A stretch of 64,000 nt of DNA, taken from positions 71,951,533 through 72,015,532 of the forward strand of contig NC_089584.1 in NCBI RefSeq assembly GCF_019320115.1, written 5' to 3'. Both the position numbers and the translations under genes were made by a program. Positions 10,964 to 22,575 of this stretch are shown here, piece after piece; within the stretch, counting starts at the first letter, position 1, and every line of letters begins with the position of its first letter. This DNA is from Miscanthus floridulus (taxonomy: Eukaryota; Streptophyta; Magnoliopsida; Poales; Poaceae). The notes under the pieces are model-generated. The model was not told where the DNA came from. It did no database searches and saw only the letters and a program-made list of their open reading frames with translations.

Positions 10964-11993
10964 ATGTACAAGGGACGCAAAACTATAAAGCTAAGTAAGA
11001 GGAGAGACAAGAGATAGTGGATTGCACAAGAGGAAAAATGTACTTATTGATGTATTGTATGAAACGAATGACTCTGGTTGGAAGGTGGACACATGTCACA
11101 AGTCTGGGTACCTTCAGTTTATTGAGAAAGAGCTTGCTACAAGACTCCTAAATGCTAATATCAAAGCTGATCCTCGTGTTGCTTCTAAAGTGAAGACACT
11201 TAAGAAGCTATTGTCCTATATATTGGATATTCAACAATTTGGTAGTGGCTTTGGCTGGGATGATGAAAGAAAAATGCTTGTTGGAGACAAAGAACAATTC
11301 ATGGGTTGGGCAAAGGTATACAAGGACATGCACATGTACCATACTTTTTTCCAATCACATTTATTTTTTGCTAATAGCATAATATGTATGCAGAGTCACC
11401 CTTGGAGCAGCAGCTTTGTATGGGAAGCCCTTTGTGAATTTTAATAAGCTATTTGAGGTTTATGCTAGTGACTTAGCAAAAGGAGTGAAGGCCAAAGGCC
11501 CTGGAGATCAGTTTGAAATGCATGAAGAACTATCCTCAGGAAATGTGACTGAAGCAACCCACCAGTTCGAAAATGCAGTTGACTCCCATTCACAACCATC
11601 ATCCCATGTAGCATCCGAGCAAGTGGAATTAAATCTGCAGCATGTCGTAAGAGGGTATTTGTAGATGATGGCATGGTTGCATCAAAGTTCTCTAATATTT
11701 TTAAAGCACTCAATAGTCTTGTTCAAGTCGAAGCAGCCAATGCAGAGGCTATGAATGCACAGCGGTGTGCATTCACCTAGGAACTTGAGGCTCAAAAGCG
11801 GACTGCTGAAATAAGGGAGAAATTGTTCACCGTGTTCACAAAAGTTTACTGAGTTTGCTTTGGATCAAATCGTGAAGGCTGCTCTAATGATTGGTCAGGA
11901 TGAGGAAAGGCTGAATCTTTTCTTTACTACTCCAGATGAATTCAAACCTGAGTTTGTTCGGCAAGTCCTGAAAAAATCTAAAAAGAAACTATA
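10964..11993 (+). pseudogene. Myb/SANT-like DNA-binding ORF of Harbinger, broken
   Basis: Second protein of the PIF/Harbinger pair. Visible segments: WIAQEEK, then VLIDVLYETNDSGWK, KSGYLQFIEKELATRL, KADPRVASKVKTLKK and GFGWDDERKM, which together match the plant Myb/SANT-like domain. After an intron (about 11317-11393) the text ALYGKPFVNFNKLFEVYASD continues. Damage: an in-frame TAG in the leader near 11014, a frameshift at about 11033, a one-base insertion in the sequence CACCCTTGG at about 11400, a stop near 11778 and another shift near 11840. The C-terminal tail [16 protein letters not shown] segment ends at the TAA near 11991. Family role: binds the subterminal TIR regions and helps the transposase. 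Confidence 0.7.
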
Positions 11994-12630
11994 ATTTAAT
12001 CATGCATATGGAGATCGTGTGCTCTCTTTTGTGTAGTATATAAGTAGCACGCTGAACTCCTAGTGGAAGTGGTCAACCATGGTTGACCAAAACTATGAAC
12101 TTCCTTTTGGATGGTGGTCATCTGTATATTTTGATATGTGTAGTCAAAAATTCCAAGTGAGTTGCAATCACTTGAAATCCAGTGGAGTATATTTTGGTGT
12201 TGTGAAGTCAGAAGCAAATGTGACTTCCAGTTACTAGGAGTCTTGCTGGAGTTTGTATATTTTGTTAAGCTGTATACTTTGTTGCTAAAATCAGAAGATG
12301 ACTTCTAGAGACTTGGCATCATGGTGGAAATTTATTGGCACTGGAATATGTACAGATGGAGTGTATGTATGTACTATGCCTTAATGAATCGATACTTCAA
12401 AAACTTGTTTTAGCCTTTGCGCTTTTATTTTGTGCACATGTCAAACGATTGATCAGAAGTGAGCTATAGCTTTGTGATGGTTTTTTTTGTCCTGAATAAG
12501 GGTATTATGGTCACTAACAAATTTATTTCCATTCCCTGACCCACTCATGCCAAAGAAGGGTATGGGTTTAAAATCTTATATTCCTATCTCATACCCACCT
12601 CTTCCTATTCCTACCTATTTCCTTATCCCT

Positions 12631-12815
12631 AAGACTGTCTTCTACAAGAAATTCATATGGACATCCAAATCTTTAAAATAGGTAGCAAGAGATCTAAAAT
12701 CAGTCTATAACAGAGTACATATACGAGAGATCTATTTTGGGCTGCCTGAGAGATACAACTCAAATATAGTCATCCTTAAAGAATTCTCTTTTGAGTCTCG
12801 TTGTTGAAGAAGATG
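12631..12815. mobile_element. Possible MITE next to the Harbinger right end
   Basis: The left word AGACTGTCTTCTACAAG and the right word, reverse complemented (AGCATCTTCTTCAACAACG), are similar. They resemble a common grass MITE starting GACTGTCTCCAACA. The target duplication is unclear. Low-confidence call. Confidence 0.3.
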
Positions 12816-13280
12816 CTGATTAAATATTAAATCTTTTGTCAACCCAAAGAATAAATAGAATAAATAAATTTTATATTTTGAATATTGTTGTTTGAGATAG
12901 CGTAAGGCATGCTCCATCCAAACGCCACCAAAGCCAGCACGGAAAGCAACCAAAGGCACCATGAACTCAGCTCGTCTTTTTTGCCTGGAGTAGTACATAA
13001 AAACGACGCCGCCATCACCACACCACAGATGGTGCGCGGTCGCGCAGCGAGTGCCGACGGATCCAGGCAGAGGCACCAACTCGCACAGGCAGAGGCACCC
13101 ACCCAAAAGCTCCTCGAGGCTGATCCTGCGATCCCGTTCCCTGCCGCCATCGAGATCGGTTTGATGTTGTTGTTTAACAGCCCAATGCGCCCTTAAAGCG
13201 GCGCACGAATGCCACGAGCCACCGAGGCGGCACCAGCGCCGCAGGCGTTCCAGTTCACCCCAGGGCGCCACCCGTGAGCC
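12816..13280 (+). promoter_or_regulatory. Upstream region and 5'UTR of CBL10
   Basis: About 465 bp before the CBL10 ATG. The left part is AT rich (ATTTTATATTTTG near 12869 may act as a TATA region); the right part becomes GC rich (from about 13190). No transcription start can be fixed from sequence. A 230-codon minus-strand reading frame across it has no recognisable domain. Confidence 0.35.
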
Positions 13281-16200
13281 ATGGACTCCCGCTTCGGCTT
13301 CCGTTTCTCCTCCGGCGACGTGGTAGGTGCCAGGTGGCTGCAATGTCCACCCTTCTCGCGGCGAGTATCCCCGACGCAGCGGGTTCTTGATAGATCTTTT
13401 CTCAGGATTCAACTCATGTCTCATGGTTCCTTGCCTGTTTTCCTCGCGGGCAGCGGTCCGGGAGCTCGCTGTCGCTGGGGGAGCGCCTCTGCGCGGTCTT
13501 CTTCCCCTTCATCGCCATCGCCGAGGCCGTTTTCTTCGCCTTCACCGACTGCCTCGCGGACCTCTGCCCCGACTCCAGCTCCTCGGCCTCCGGCGCGGGC
13601 GCGTCCTTCTCCGCCGCCAAGAACAGTCGGAGCAACCATCACCACCACCACCACTACAGACCTTTCCTACGCCGCGCCGCTGCGGGTGGATGGACCTCCC
13701 TCAACCTCCGCCAGCTCGCACGCCTCGCCGACGAGTCCCGATGCTGTAAAAAGATCGATCCAAGCCTACCCCACCTTTTCTTTCCTGCTTCCTTGGTTTC
13801 TCCGCCTCCATCTCGCAATGCCGTCTCATCTGACTCTGTTTCGATTGAAATTGAATTGAACCGAAGTCTCCGTGAACGAGGTGGAGGCGCTCTTCGAGCT
13901 CTACAAGAAGATCAGCTGCTCCATCATCGACGACGGCCTCATCCACAAGGTGCATCCAACAAAGTCCCTCTTCAATTCCTGTATTTACCGTGCATATTCT
14001 TGCCATTCATGTCGTGTTTTTGGGTTGATTTGAACATCGATTTCTTTGAATGAAACATTCCTTGCTGCACTTGGAAGATGGGATTTTCTTTTTGTTGTTC
14101 CTTTAGGCTGCGGACAATTGGCTTGGCTCTAAATATGATAGAAATGGTTACTTAAGACCTGGGCTGGGATAGTGACACTTTGTCGTCTCTGCATGATTGA
14201 AGAGTATATTAGGTCATTGAGGGCCTGCACAATTTAGTACGGAGATTATCTTGAATTGTTGGATGACATGCAATGGATTGGATTATTTCGTGAGGGCTGG
14301 ATTTGTCAAGACATTGTCATATTCTTCTTTTGAGTTGATTGGAGACTGTCGTCTGACAGGCACACATGACAGCATTATAAAATTTTGTTTGACAGCCCAT
14401 GAGAATTGCTTGCCTGAATTTTCCCATGTTGTGTGTGCCATTAGGTCTTAGGATAGCACCTGCATCTCGGTATGCTTGGTTGTCATGTTCCTTCCTGTCA
14501 CACCCCGTTGCCGCCGGTGATCACCGTCGACGTGAGGAACACAAGAGGAACATGAGATCGGAATGACAGAGGAAAGGTTCCTCCTGCCGAGTCTGTATTG
14601 TCTAAAAGTGCGATGCCTTGAGTCTCATGGAGGTTGCTTAAAACAGACTGGTTCTGCCCTCGGGGCCCACACGTCATAGACGTTGCATTACATAAACGAT
14701 TGAATATGTAATCCTAAATAGATAACGCCTTTCAGCGAATACGCTTCCTTCAGGTAGTCCTTCAGGTAGTCATTCTCGTGGGCTTGACAGCTCCCCCCGT
14801 TGAAGTGCCTGCTTGCCCCCAAGCAGGTGCATCCGGAAAGCGATGGCGCAAGACGTTGTAGTCTTCCCAGGTGGCCGACGTCGTTGGAAGGCCGCTCCAT
14901 TTCACCAGGACTTGAGGAACAGCGGTGGCACCCTTCTTGACCAGGCGGCGCTCGATGATGACTTCAGGAACCGCCGCGGCTGCCTCAATGTCAGTAGTGA
15001 CCGGCAGTTCTGAAAACACTGGGGAGAAATTAGGAACAAATGACTTGAGCTGGGAAATGTGAAATACCAGGTGGATTTGGCTACTCTGAGGTAAATCCAA
15101 CCGATAGGCCACTTTTCCAATTTTCTCCAGGATGGTGTATGGCCCATAGAATTTGTAGGCTAGCTTGGGATATGGTCGGTTGGCCACTATGGATTGGGTA
15201 TATGGTTGGAGCTTTAGCAGCACTTGATCGCCAACCTGGAACTGGAGATCTACTCTTTTCTTATCAGCCATGACTTTCATCCTATTCTGAGCACTGGCCA
15301 AATGTTGCTTCAGAGATTGAAGATGGAGCTCACGATTCTCAATGATTTCAGCAACAGTTGGTAATGTAGAAGGTGAGATCAATGGTGTGGCGCCCACTGT
15401 TGGTTCATAGCCATAGAGTGCTTTGAAAGGAGAGCAACCGAGGGAGGAGTGGAATGTGGAGTTGTACCATAGTTCTGCTAAGGATAGCCAGGACTTCTAG
15501 GTTCTAGGAGCATCTTGGACTGAACACCTTAGGTACATTTCCAAGCACTGGTTGACCCTTTCAGTTTGCCCATCTGACTGTGGGTGGTAAGCTGTGCTGA
15601 GGGCCAATTTAATTCTGTAAAGCTTGAATAGTTCTTTCCAAAAAGCACTGACAAAAATGGTGTCCCTATCATGAAACAATGGACCTGTGGTAACCCATGT
15701 AACCTGACCACATTGTCCATAAATATCTGTGCTATAGAGGCTGCTGTATAAGGGTGTTTAACTGTCCATGAAATGTGCATATTTGGTTAATCTGTCCACT
15801 ACTACAAGAATGACACTGTAACCTTGTGATTTGGGAAGGACCCTCTATAAAGTCCATAGATAGATCCATCCAAACTCCCTGAGGTAATGGTAAGGGTTGA
15901 AGTAAACCTGCAGGATGAGTGTTGGAGTGTTTGGCATGTTGACAGACATCACACTGTTTGATGTAGGTTTCCACAGCATGTTTCATCCCTTTCCAAGAAA
16001 AGTGATTTTTTAGCCTCTGATATGTTGCTAGCAGTGCCAGAATGTCCACCTATAGCCGTGGAATGAAAACTAGCAATAAGCTTAGTTTGTAGTGCTGAAT
16101 TGTTGCCAATCCAGAGCTTGTTATGGTGTCTGATCAACCCATTATCAAGACTATACCCTGCTGGATCAGGGCTAGTAACTGCCAACTGTTGAAGCAATTG

Positions 16201-19200
16201 CTGAGCTCTAGCATCTGTTGTATATGAATTGAGGACCTCCTGGACCCAATCAGGCTTCACCAAGGATACTGCCTGTAAGGTGTGGAGATGTGGTACTCTA
16301 GACAGAGCATCAGCAGCTACATTCTCCTTGCCCTTCTTATAGACAATTTTAAATTGAAGTCCCATGAGTCTAGTCATGGCCTTCCTCTGCATTTCTGAAT
16401 GAAGATTCTGCTCAGCAAGATAGGATATGGATTTATGATCAGTTAAGATGGTGAATTCTTGCCTCTGTAAGTAATGTTTCCATTTCTCCACTGCCATAAT
16501 TAAGGCTAGAAACTCTTTTTCGTAAATGGATAGCTTCTGATGTTTCTCTCCCAGTGCCTTACTGAGATAAGCAATGGGCTGGCCAGATTGCATAAGAACT
16601 GCTCCAATTCCTTCCCCACAAGCATCAGTTTCCACTGTGAAAGGTTGCTGAAAATTTGGCAGTGCCAGGACTGGAGTAGTTGTGAGAGCTAATTTGAGCT
16701 TATCAAAGGCTTTTTGAGCTATTGGGGGCCACTGAAATTGCTTGTGCTTGAGTAAGTTGGTGAGTGGTTTGGCCATAATTCCTATAGCCCTTCACAAATT
16801 TTCTATAATATCCTGTTAGGCCTAAGAAAGCCCTAAGTTCTGTCATAGTTTTGGGTTGGGGCCAATGTAACATAGCATGAGTTTTCTGAGGATCAGTAGC
16901 TACTCCTGCAGCTGAAATGATGTGACCCAAATACTCTAGCTGTGTTTGAGCAAATGAACATTTGGATTGCTTTAGGTATAACTGATTGGTCTGTAACACT
17001 TCCAAAACTTGTTCTAGATGCTTCAGATGCTCAGTGAATGATTTACTGTAAATGAGGATATCATCCAGAAAGACTAACACAAACTTCCTCAGAAATGGCT
17101 GGAGAATTTGGTTCATGATACATTGAAAGGTAGCCGGTGCATTGGTCAGGCCAAAAGGCATTACCTTGAATTGATAGTGGCCATGACTGAGTCTTGAATG
17201 TAGTTTTATACTCATCTTCTGGCAACATTCTAACTTGATGGTATCCTGATCTCATATCCAGCTTAGTGAAGTATTCTGCTCCTCTACTATCCAGAATTTC
17301 TTCAATTATTGGAAGAGGAAACCTGTTCTTGATTGTTATCTCATTGAGTTTCATATAGTCTACACAGAACCTCCATGTCCCATCCTTTTTCTTCACCAGC
17401 AGTACAGGAGAGGCAAAGGGACTATGACTGTGTGTGATCAGCCCAGACTGCAGCAACTGCTTGACTTGAGTTTCAATTTCAGTCTTGTGCTGTGGAGAGT
17501 AGTGATAGGGTCTGGCATTGACTGGTATAGCTCCTGGTAGGAGTGGGATAGAATGGTCATAGCTTCTTTGTGGTGGTAAGGTATGAGGGTCCTGAAACAC
17601 TGTTTGATATTTGGTCAAGATGGTTTGCAGGTCAAGGTTGTTAGGTTCTGCACTGGTAGGTTCAGGTTGAGGTTCAGAGGTTTGCTCAAGCATGACAAAG
17701 GCCCAGGTGTCATTGCCTTTGATAGCCTTATACAGTTGGTTAGGGGAAATGGGTGTGGCTTGTAAAGGTGGGGTTTGTAGGCCTTGGATGGTGACTGTAT
17801 TGCCAGCATGTGTAAAGGTGAGGGTTTTGTTGCTCCAATCACACTGCATGGGGCTATGTAATTTGAGCCAATCAAAGCCAAGAATAGCATCATAAGGACC
17901 CATATCTATGACAAGCATGTCACTATGTAGAGTATGACCTTGAATATACCATTGCAGATTAAGTACCTTAGCTTGTGCATTTAACTGTTGCCCATTGGCC
18001 AGCTTCACAGTTCTAGGAGGGATTGGTATTGTTGGTAAATTTGCCATGGCCACAAAACTTGAACTGATAAAGCTGTGTGAGCTTCCTGAATCCAGAAGGA
18101 CTAGCATCACTTTGTTCTTCACCAGAGTTCTTAATTTGATGCTGTTATCAGTGTCAGCACTTGATAGGGCATTGAGGGATAGCTGACAAATGTCCTCAGC
18201 TAAAGCATCTTCCACGGCTAGGGTATTGAGAACTTCTTCAGTGATCTCCTCCTTGTCCAGTGGATTTACCACAATGGCATTCAGCTGTGGTTTAGCACGT
18301 TTGGAGCATACATCCTGATGACCAGGTTCATACTTGTCCCCACAGAAGTAGCAGAGATTGTTTGCTCTTCGATAATCCCTCAATTGTCTGAGTCTTGTGA
18401 GGTTTTGAGAAGTTTGATTGTCATGCTTCTGTAGCTGAAATCTATTTGCAGGTGGTGGTCTTGTGGTTTTGGTCTTGTTCCTGTCAATTGTTCTCTGCTG
18501 GATTTTGGCAATCAAGGCAGCTCTATCTACTGTTACTGGTACATGAGGTTCCATAGTAGCTCTAATCTCCTCTTTCAAGCCATCCACATACTTGGTTGCA
18601 AAGAAGAGTTCATCATAGTGGCAATTATGCATTGTAACATCAAATTGCAGAGACTGAAAAGCAGCAGTGTATTCCTCCACAGTTCTAGTTTGCTTGAGGG
18701 ATAACAGGTCATTGAGGGCCTGCCTGAAATCATCAGCACCAAACTTCTCCAGTATAATGGAACAGAAAGGCTGCCATGTAGGTACAGAATGGTTTTGCTT
18801 GTATGCTTGCCACCACTTGGCTGCATTTCCCTCCAGATGCATCACGACAGCTGTGACCTTTAATGACTCTGTAATGTTGTATATGGTAAAATAGTTGCAG
18901 CAGTTGTCAATCCAAATTTAGGGGCTTGTTCCATCAAACATGGGAAATTGCATTTTGGGAATTGAGTGGTGGGGTAACTTATCTTTGTTGAAATGGCCAT
19001 GGGTCCTCTTGGATGTGCCTGGCTTGTGGTCATGAGTCGTGGCAGCAAACACATTATCAAACACTGTTTCTTCAGTTGAGACTACTGAGGCATTATCTTG
19101 AACTATCATCCAGTTTTTCTTTTTCCATGTGCCTGATCGTCAGACTAGCCACTGCCTGACCATTGGCTTGAACTTGCTTCAGCAATTTTCTTCTGTTCTC

Positions 19201-22177
19201 CTGAGCTGCCGTGACCTGTGTCTTTAGTTCTTGCTGAATTAGGCCCAAATCATTGATCTGAGCGAACAACAGATCAAAGTTCCCCATGATCTGATCCCAC
19301 CTTGTATTACCCTCTTCACTGGTCTTAGACATGGCTTCCAAGATGAATTGGGTCCTACACGGATGGTTTCTTGGGAGCCGTTGTGACTGATACCGAGGTG
19401 CAGCAATGGGTTTGGTAGACCTCCCCCTTAGCCTGTTACACCTGAACTAGCCGACTACGCCCTAGAAGTGAGGCACCACCAAGGAATTTTACATAGAGAC
19501 CTGCTTCTGCAACCCGAGTGTGTGGACACTTCTTCGCCTTCGCCACCACACAACAATCAGCTTTGCGAGACTACGGAATTTTACACGGAAACGATGTTCT
19601 GAAACCCTCGTCTCGACTGACTGCTTGCTAATGAGAGACAGGGAGCAGGATGATGGCTGCTGCTCAACAGGTTCTCGCCTCCTGAACCAACGAATTGCTG
19701 ATGTAGTCCCCCAGTCGAGTGATGTTCCGTAGACCGATCGGGTTGGAGCGATAGTAGTGATGGATTGGGGCTGGTGGTGGTGGATCTGAGTAGGGATGGT
19801 GGTGAGGTGGTGGTGGTGTGGAGCTCTGAGGTAGGCAACGCCGACACCGCAGCTGACCCAGTTCCACCAAAGAGTGGACCTATGGGACCTCCGATCGAAC
19901 ACCATAAGGGCGAGGACGGAGATCAACTAGCCACCCTGGAATTACGAACCGCGATCGAAGCTAGACGGATACGGGAAGCCTACGGGGCAAGAGCTGCCTG
20001 ACCTGGGTGGTTGATGAGGATTTGGTGACTACGTCGACTCGGTAAGCCGCCGTCGCCGCCGATAACTGACGTCGGAGAATAGCCGGTGGAGCTCGTCCCC
20101 CACGCCGAGGAAGAACCGTCTCTGATACCACTTGTCACACCCCATTGCCGCTGGTGATCACCGCCGACGTGAGGAACACAAGAGGAACATGAGATCGGAA
20201 TGACAGAGGAAAGGTTCCTCCTGCCGAGTCTGTATTGTCTAAAAGTGCGATGCCTTACAGAGTCTCACGGAGGTTGCTTAAACAGACTGGTTCTGCCCTC
20301 AGGGCCCACACGTCATAGACGTTGCATTACATAAACGATTGAATACGTAATCCTAAATAGACAGCGCCTTTCAGCGAATACGCTTCCTTCAGGTAGTCAT
20401 TGTCGTGGGCTTGACACTTCCTCTGCCATACCAAGGTTGTAAGTTTGATTCGTGAAGCATGGAGTCACTTTGTCATCCCTGCATGCATGATTGAAGAGTA
20501 GTAGGTCATTGAGGGCGACATTTAATTTAATACATAGATCCATGTTCAATTGTTGCACTGCACGCAATGGACATGGATTATTTCCTGAGGGTTGGATTAT
20601 TTAAGACAATATCATATTCTTCTTTTTGATGAGTCAATTGGAGACTGTCATGTGACAGGCACACGTGAGTGCATTATAAAATTTTGTTTAACAGCCCATA
20701 GGATCACATGTCTGAATTTTCCCATGTTGCGTGTACCATTAGGCCCTAGGATAACGCCATGTTCCTTCCTCTACCATACCAAAGGTTGAAGGTTTTGATT
20801 GGTGAAGCATGGAATGACGTTTTTTAATTAAGCTAACACAGCAGCAACCTTTTTCGTGACTGATGCAGTTCAAAGTCAGAGAAATATTTTCCACTCTTAT
20901 ATTTTCAGCAGCATCTTCTATGCGAGCATATTAACATGTTGGGGCGCGTAATAGTCAAATTAGAAACAAAAAAAAGTTGAATGCCCTTTTTTTGCATACA
21001 ACTAGAGGAATGGTCATAATGTCATATTAATTTTTCTTAACCATTTCACTGTTGAATGGTTCTTCAGGAAGAACTCCAGCTGGCATTGTTCAAAACTCCA
21101 AGTGGCGAGAATCTTTTTGTTGATAGGGTGAGTCTTTGCTATGCTTTTCTCTTTGTATTTTATTTATAAAACACGTCCTAACTATGCCATACACATACCT
21201 TTCCGTTTCTCCCCTGATTATCCTCAAAATATTTACATTGCATGCTGCTAGCATAGATAATGACATGAAACTAAGATTGTCTCCATAATTCAGGTTTTTG
21301 ATTTGTTTGATGAGAAGAAAAATGGTGTGATCGAGTTTGATGAGTTTATTCATGCTCTAAGTGTCTTCCATCCCTTGGCACCAATGGAAGGCAAGATTGA
21401 TTGTATGTATGCTAATTGCAGAAACTATGGTCAATATATATAATAATATATGTAGGCATATTGATATTTATATTTGTAGCTACCCTTTTTGTTTGTTTCA
21501 GTTGCATTCAGGTTGTATGACTTGAGGCAAACTGGGTTTATTGAACGTGAAGAGGTAAAGATGTTCTGTATCTATCCATACCTTTTATGTGGATTGTTTT
21601 CTAGTATAATAATATCAGTAAAGCAGTTCATTGACATCACTTGTCTTATAGGTTAAGCAAATGGTAATTGCTATTTTGATGGAATCTGATGTGAAATTAT
21701 CAGATGACCTACTTGAGGCCATTATAGATAAGGTAGTGAATAATCAACTGGAATGTCGGCAGGGGAGGGGGGTGTGGGGGGGTCTTTGTGTTTGTGTGTA
21801 CTATGCTGATTTTTTTTACTCAATTTCCCAGACATTTGAAGATGCTGATGCCGATAAGGATGGAAAAATAAATCAAGAAGAGTGGAAGGATTTTGTGTTA
21901 CGCCACCCTAACCTGTTGAAGAACATGACACTACCTTATCTGAGGTTTGCATCTCATCTCCTGATCTTTATGAAAAATTAGGTTGGCATGATGTTCTGTC
22001 AAACATATTAATGTATGCAGAATCCTGCAAAAGAATAACTGCACAGAAAAAGTGAATTCATAATTACAAGACCGAACTTCAGCATACCTTACTTTGCTGA
22101 TTTCTTGCCCTAAAAAATTCAGGGACATCACAACCGTCTTCCCTAGTTTCGTCTTCAACACAGCAGTGGAAGATTAA
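13281..22177 (+). CDS. CBL10: Calcineurin B-like calcium sensor, CBL10 type
   Basis: Nine coding exons: 13281-13322, 13454-13745, 13867-13949, 21068-21127, 21294-21402, 21502-21554, 21652-21732, 21832-21944 and 22123-22177. All splice sites are GT-AG and phases agree, giving 295 residues. Residues 26-49 are strongly hydrophobic ([19 protein letters not shown]), the N-terminal membrane segment that sets CBL10 apart from myristoylated CBLs. Then come a Ser/Ala linker with six His (76-81), an atypical first EF hand (about 122-142), and EF loops at D165-E176, D202-E213 and D246-E257. The C-terminus has the FPSF motif (Ser286), the CIPK phosphorylation site in this family. Family role: binds calcium, recruits CIPK24-type kinases to the tonoplast or plasma membrane, and is linked to salt tolerance. 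The frame is intact despite a 7.1-kb third intron with an antisense retrotransposon. I chose the first ATG because exon 1 splices in frame to the hydrophobic exon. Confidence 0.92.
14166..14495 (+). repeat. Intronic tandem duplication, unit A (split by retrotransposon)
   Basis: Unit A begins around GACACTTTGTCGTCTCTGCA and runs to GTTCCTTCC, where the gypsy element is inserted; it resumes at 20417-20461. Shared words with unit B include AGGTCATTGAGGGC, CATATTCTTCTTTT, TTGGAGACTGTC and GCATTATAAAATTTTGTTT. It is a partial segmental repeat inside the CBL10 intron, not a known transposon. Confidence 0.8.
14496..14789 (-). repeat. 3' LTR of the chromovirus
   Basis: 294 bp; TGTCACACCCCGTTGCCGCC to GGGCTTGACA. 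It contains a short internal duplication (TTCAGGTAGTC twice) that the other LTR lacks. Confidence 0.92.
14762..19341 (-). pseudogene. Gag-pol polyprotein of the chromovirus, frameshifted
   Basis: Read on the minus strand from Met at 19341. Gag: an N-terminal helical part (19093-19341), a shift, then PMFDGTSP (about 18940), another shift near 18915, and [13 protein letters not shown]. The zinc knuckle [17 protein letters not shown] lies at about 18330. Protease motif [14 protein letters not shown]. Reverse transcriptase: [27 protein letters not shown] and catalytic [13 protein letters not shown]. RNase [15 protein letters not shown] and TDHKSISYL. Integrase: HHCC finger with CDVCQHAKH, then MDFIEG, a DRD segment and [13 protein letters not shown]-terminal chromodomain: [18 protein letters not shown]. 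The ending at 14764 abuts the 3' LTR and overlaps it slightly. Frameshifts near 19100, 18915, 17200, 16790 and 16040, and stops around 15500-15780, make it non-functional. Family knowledge: the chromodomain may guide integration to particular chromatin. Confidence 0.9.
20133..20416 (-). repeat. 5' LTR of the chromovirus
   Basis: 284 bp; TGTCACACCCCATTGCCGCT to GGGCTTGACA, followed by the target duplication CTTCC. The initiator Met-tRNA-type primer site lies immediately inside it. Confidence 0.92.
20462..20815 (+). repeat. Intronic tandem duplication, unit B (empty site)
   Basis: Diverged second copy of unit A. It keeps the uninterrupted sequence GTTCCTTCCTCTACCATACC (about 20760), corresponding to the junction of 14495 and 20422 in unit A. 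It therefore preserves the pre-insertion state of the retrotransposon target. Confidence 0.8.
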
Positions 22178-22377
22178 TCAGTATTGGGTTTGCTTGAGCT
22201 GCACAAGATTCCTGGACCCTGATGACTGTTGGCTGCCAATTATGTCAACGTGCCTGCATTCAACCACTGAGAAGCAGATGTGTAATCCATCATGAGCACT
22301 TGTTGGTGATAAAAATATCACCTCTGATGGCTGAACATCAAGGCAGCCACCTGAGCATCACTCCTGCAATAAACTAA
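22178..22377 (+). other. 3'UTR of CBL10
   Basis: Non-coding sequence after the TAA at 22175-22177. A poly-A-signal-like CAATAAAC lies at 22367-22374, directly before a MITE. The transcript end is not determined and may lie past the MITE. Confidence 0.5.
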
Positions 22378-22575
22378 GGACCTGTTTGGCAGGGCTCCTC
22401 TCCGGCTCCGGCTCCTCCAGAGGAGCCCTGCCAAACGCTTTCTTGGAGGAGCCGTTTTTCAGTAAAAAACAGAGGAGCCGAAGCCGTTTTGGAGGAGCCA
22501 CAATTTGTGGCTCCTCCAAAACGGCTCCGGCTCCTCCAGAGGAGCCCCTCAGGAGAAGCCGTGCCAAACAGGTCC
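22378..22575. mobile_element. Tourist-type (PIF/Harbinger) MITE at the CBL10 3' end
   Basis: 198 bp; left end GGACCTGTTTGGCAGGGCTC, right end reverse complemented GGACCTGTTTGGCACGGCTT, flanked by exact TAA duplications (22375-22377 and 22576-22578). The interior is a series of GGCTCC/GGAGCC palindromes, so RNA from it would fold into a strong hairpin. The ORFs across it are artefacts of the palindrome. Confidence 0.88.

Larger units (their letters stand above)
7853..12629 (+). mobile_element. Decayed PIF/Harbinger transposon
   Basis: Contains, in order on the + strand, a PB1-like ORF, a DDE transposase and a Myb/SANT-like ORF. The last two are the hallmark pair of plant PIF/Harbinger elements. 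Possible ends: left GGGATTACCAAATAGG (7853) matches right GGGATAAGGAAATAGG (reverse complement, ending 12629). Subterminal regions on both sides also carry GGGTATGGGTTT-like words. A matching 3-bp target duplication is not found (GGT left, TAA right), and TTTGGAT words lie just outside both ends (7830 and about 12668), so the true boundaries may be slightly wider. All three ORFs are damaged, so it is not autonomous now. Confidence 0.75.
14496..20416 (-). mobile_element. Ty3/gypsy chromovirus LTR retrotransposon, antisense in CBL10 intron
   Basis: 5.9-kb element with two LTRs (14496-14789 and 20133-20416), TG..CA ends (TGTCACACCCC ... GGGCTTGACA) and a 5-bp target duplication CTTCC on both sides. 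Minus orientation: the primer-binding site next to the right LTR reads TGGTATCAGAGACGGTTC, complementary to initiator Met-tRNA over its first 11 bases. A polypurine tract ACGGGGGGAGC precedes the left LTR. Internal order: gag, protease, RT, RNase H, integrase, chromodomain. The LTRs differ by about a dozen substitutions plus small indels, so the insertion is not recent. Reading frames are broken. Confidence 0.93.
13950..21067 (+). other. Third intron of CBL10 (7.1 kb, transposon filled)
   Basis: Donor AAG|GTGCAT and acceptor TTCTTCAG. It contains an intronic tandem duplication (about 14166-20815, excluding the insert) and a complete antisense Ty3/gypsy element. The remaining parts (13950-14165 and 20816-21067) show nothing else. 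Confidence 0.85.

Noticed and set aside
12732..13424. 230-codon minus-strand ORF upstream of CBL10
   Set aside because: It overlaps the CBL10 promoter, 5'UTR and first exon antisense, shows no recognised domain, and its composition follows the GC-rich leader.
13281..13859. Continuous 192-codon reading from the CBL10 ATG
   Set aside because: It reads through intron 1 in the wrong frame; splicing at 13322/13454 gives the true hydrophobic N-terminus and EF-hand protein.
17583..17895. Plus-strand ORFs within the gypsy element
   Set aside because: Shadows of the minus-strand gag-pol frame.
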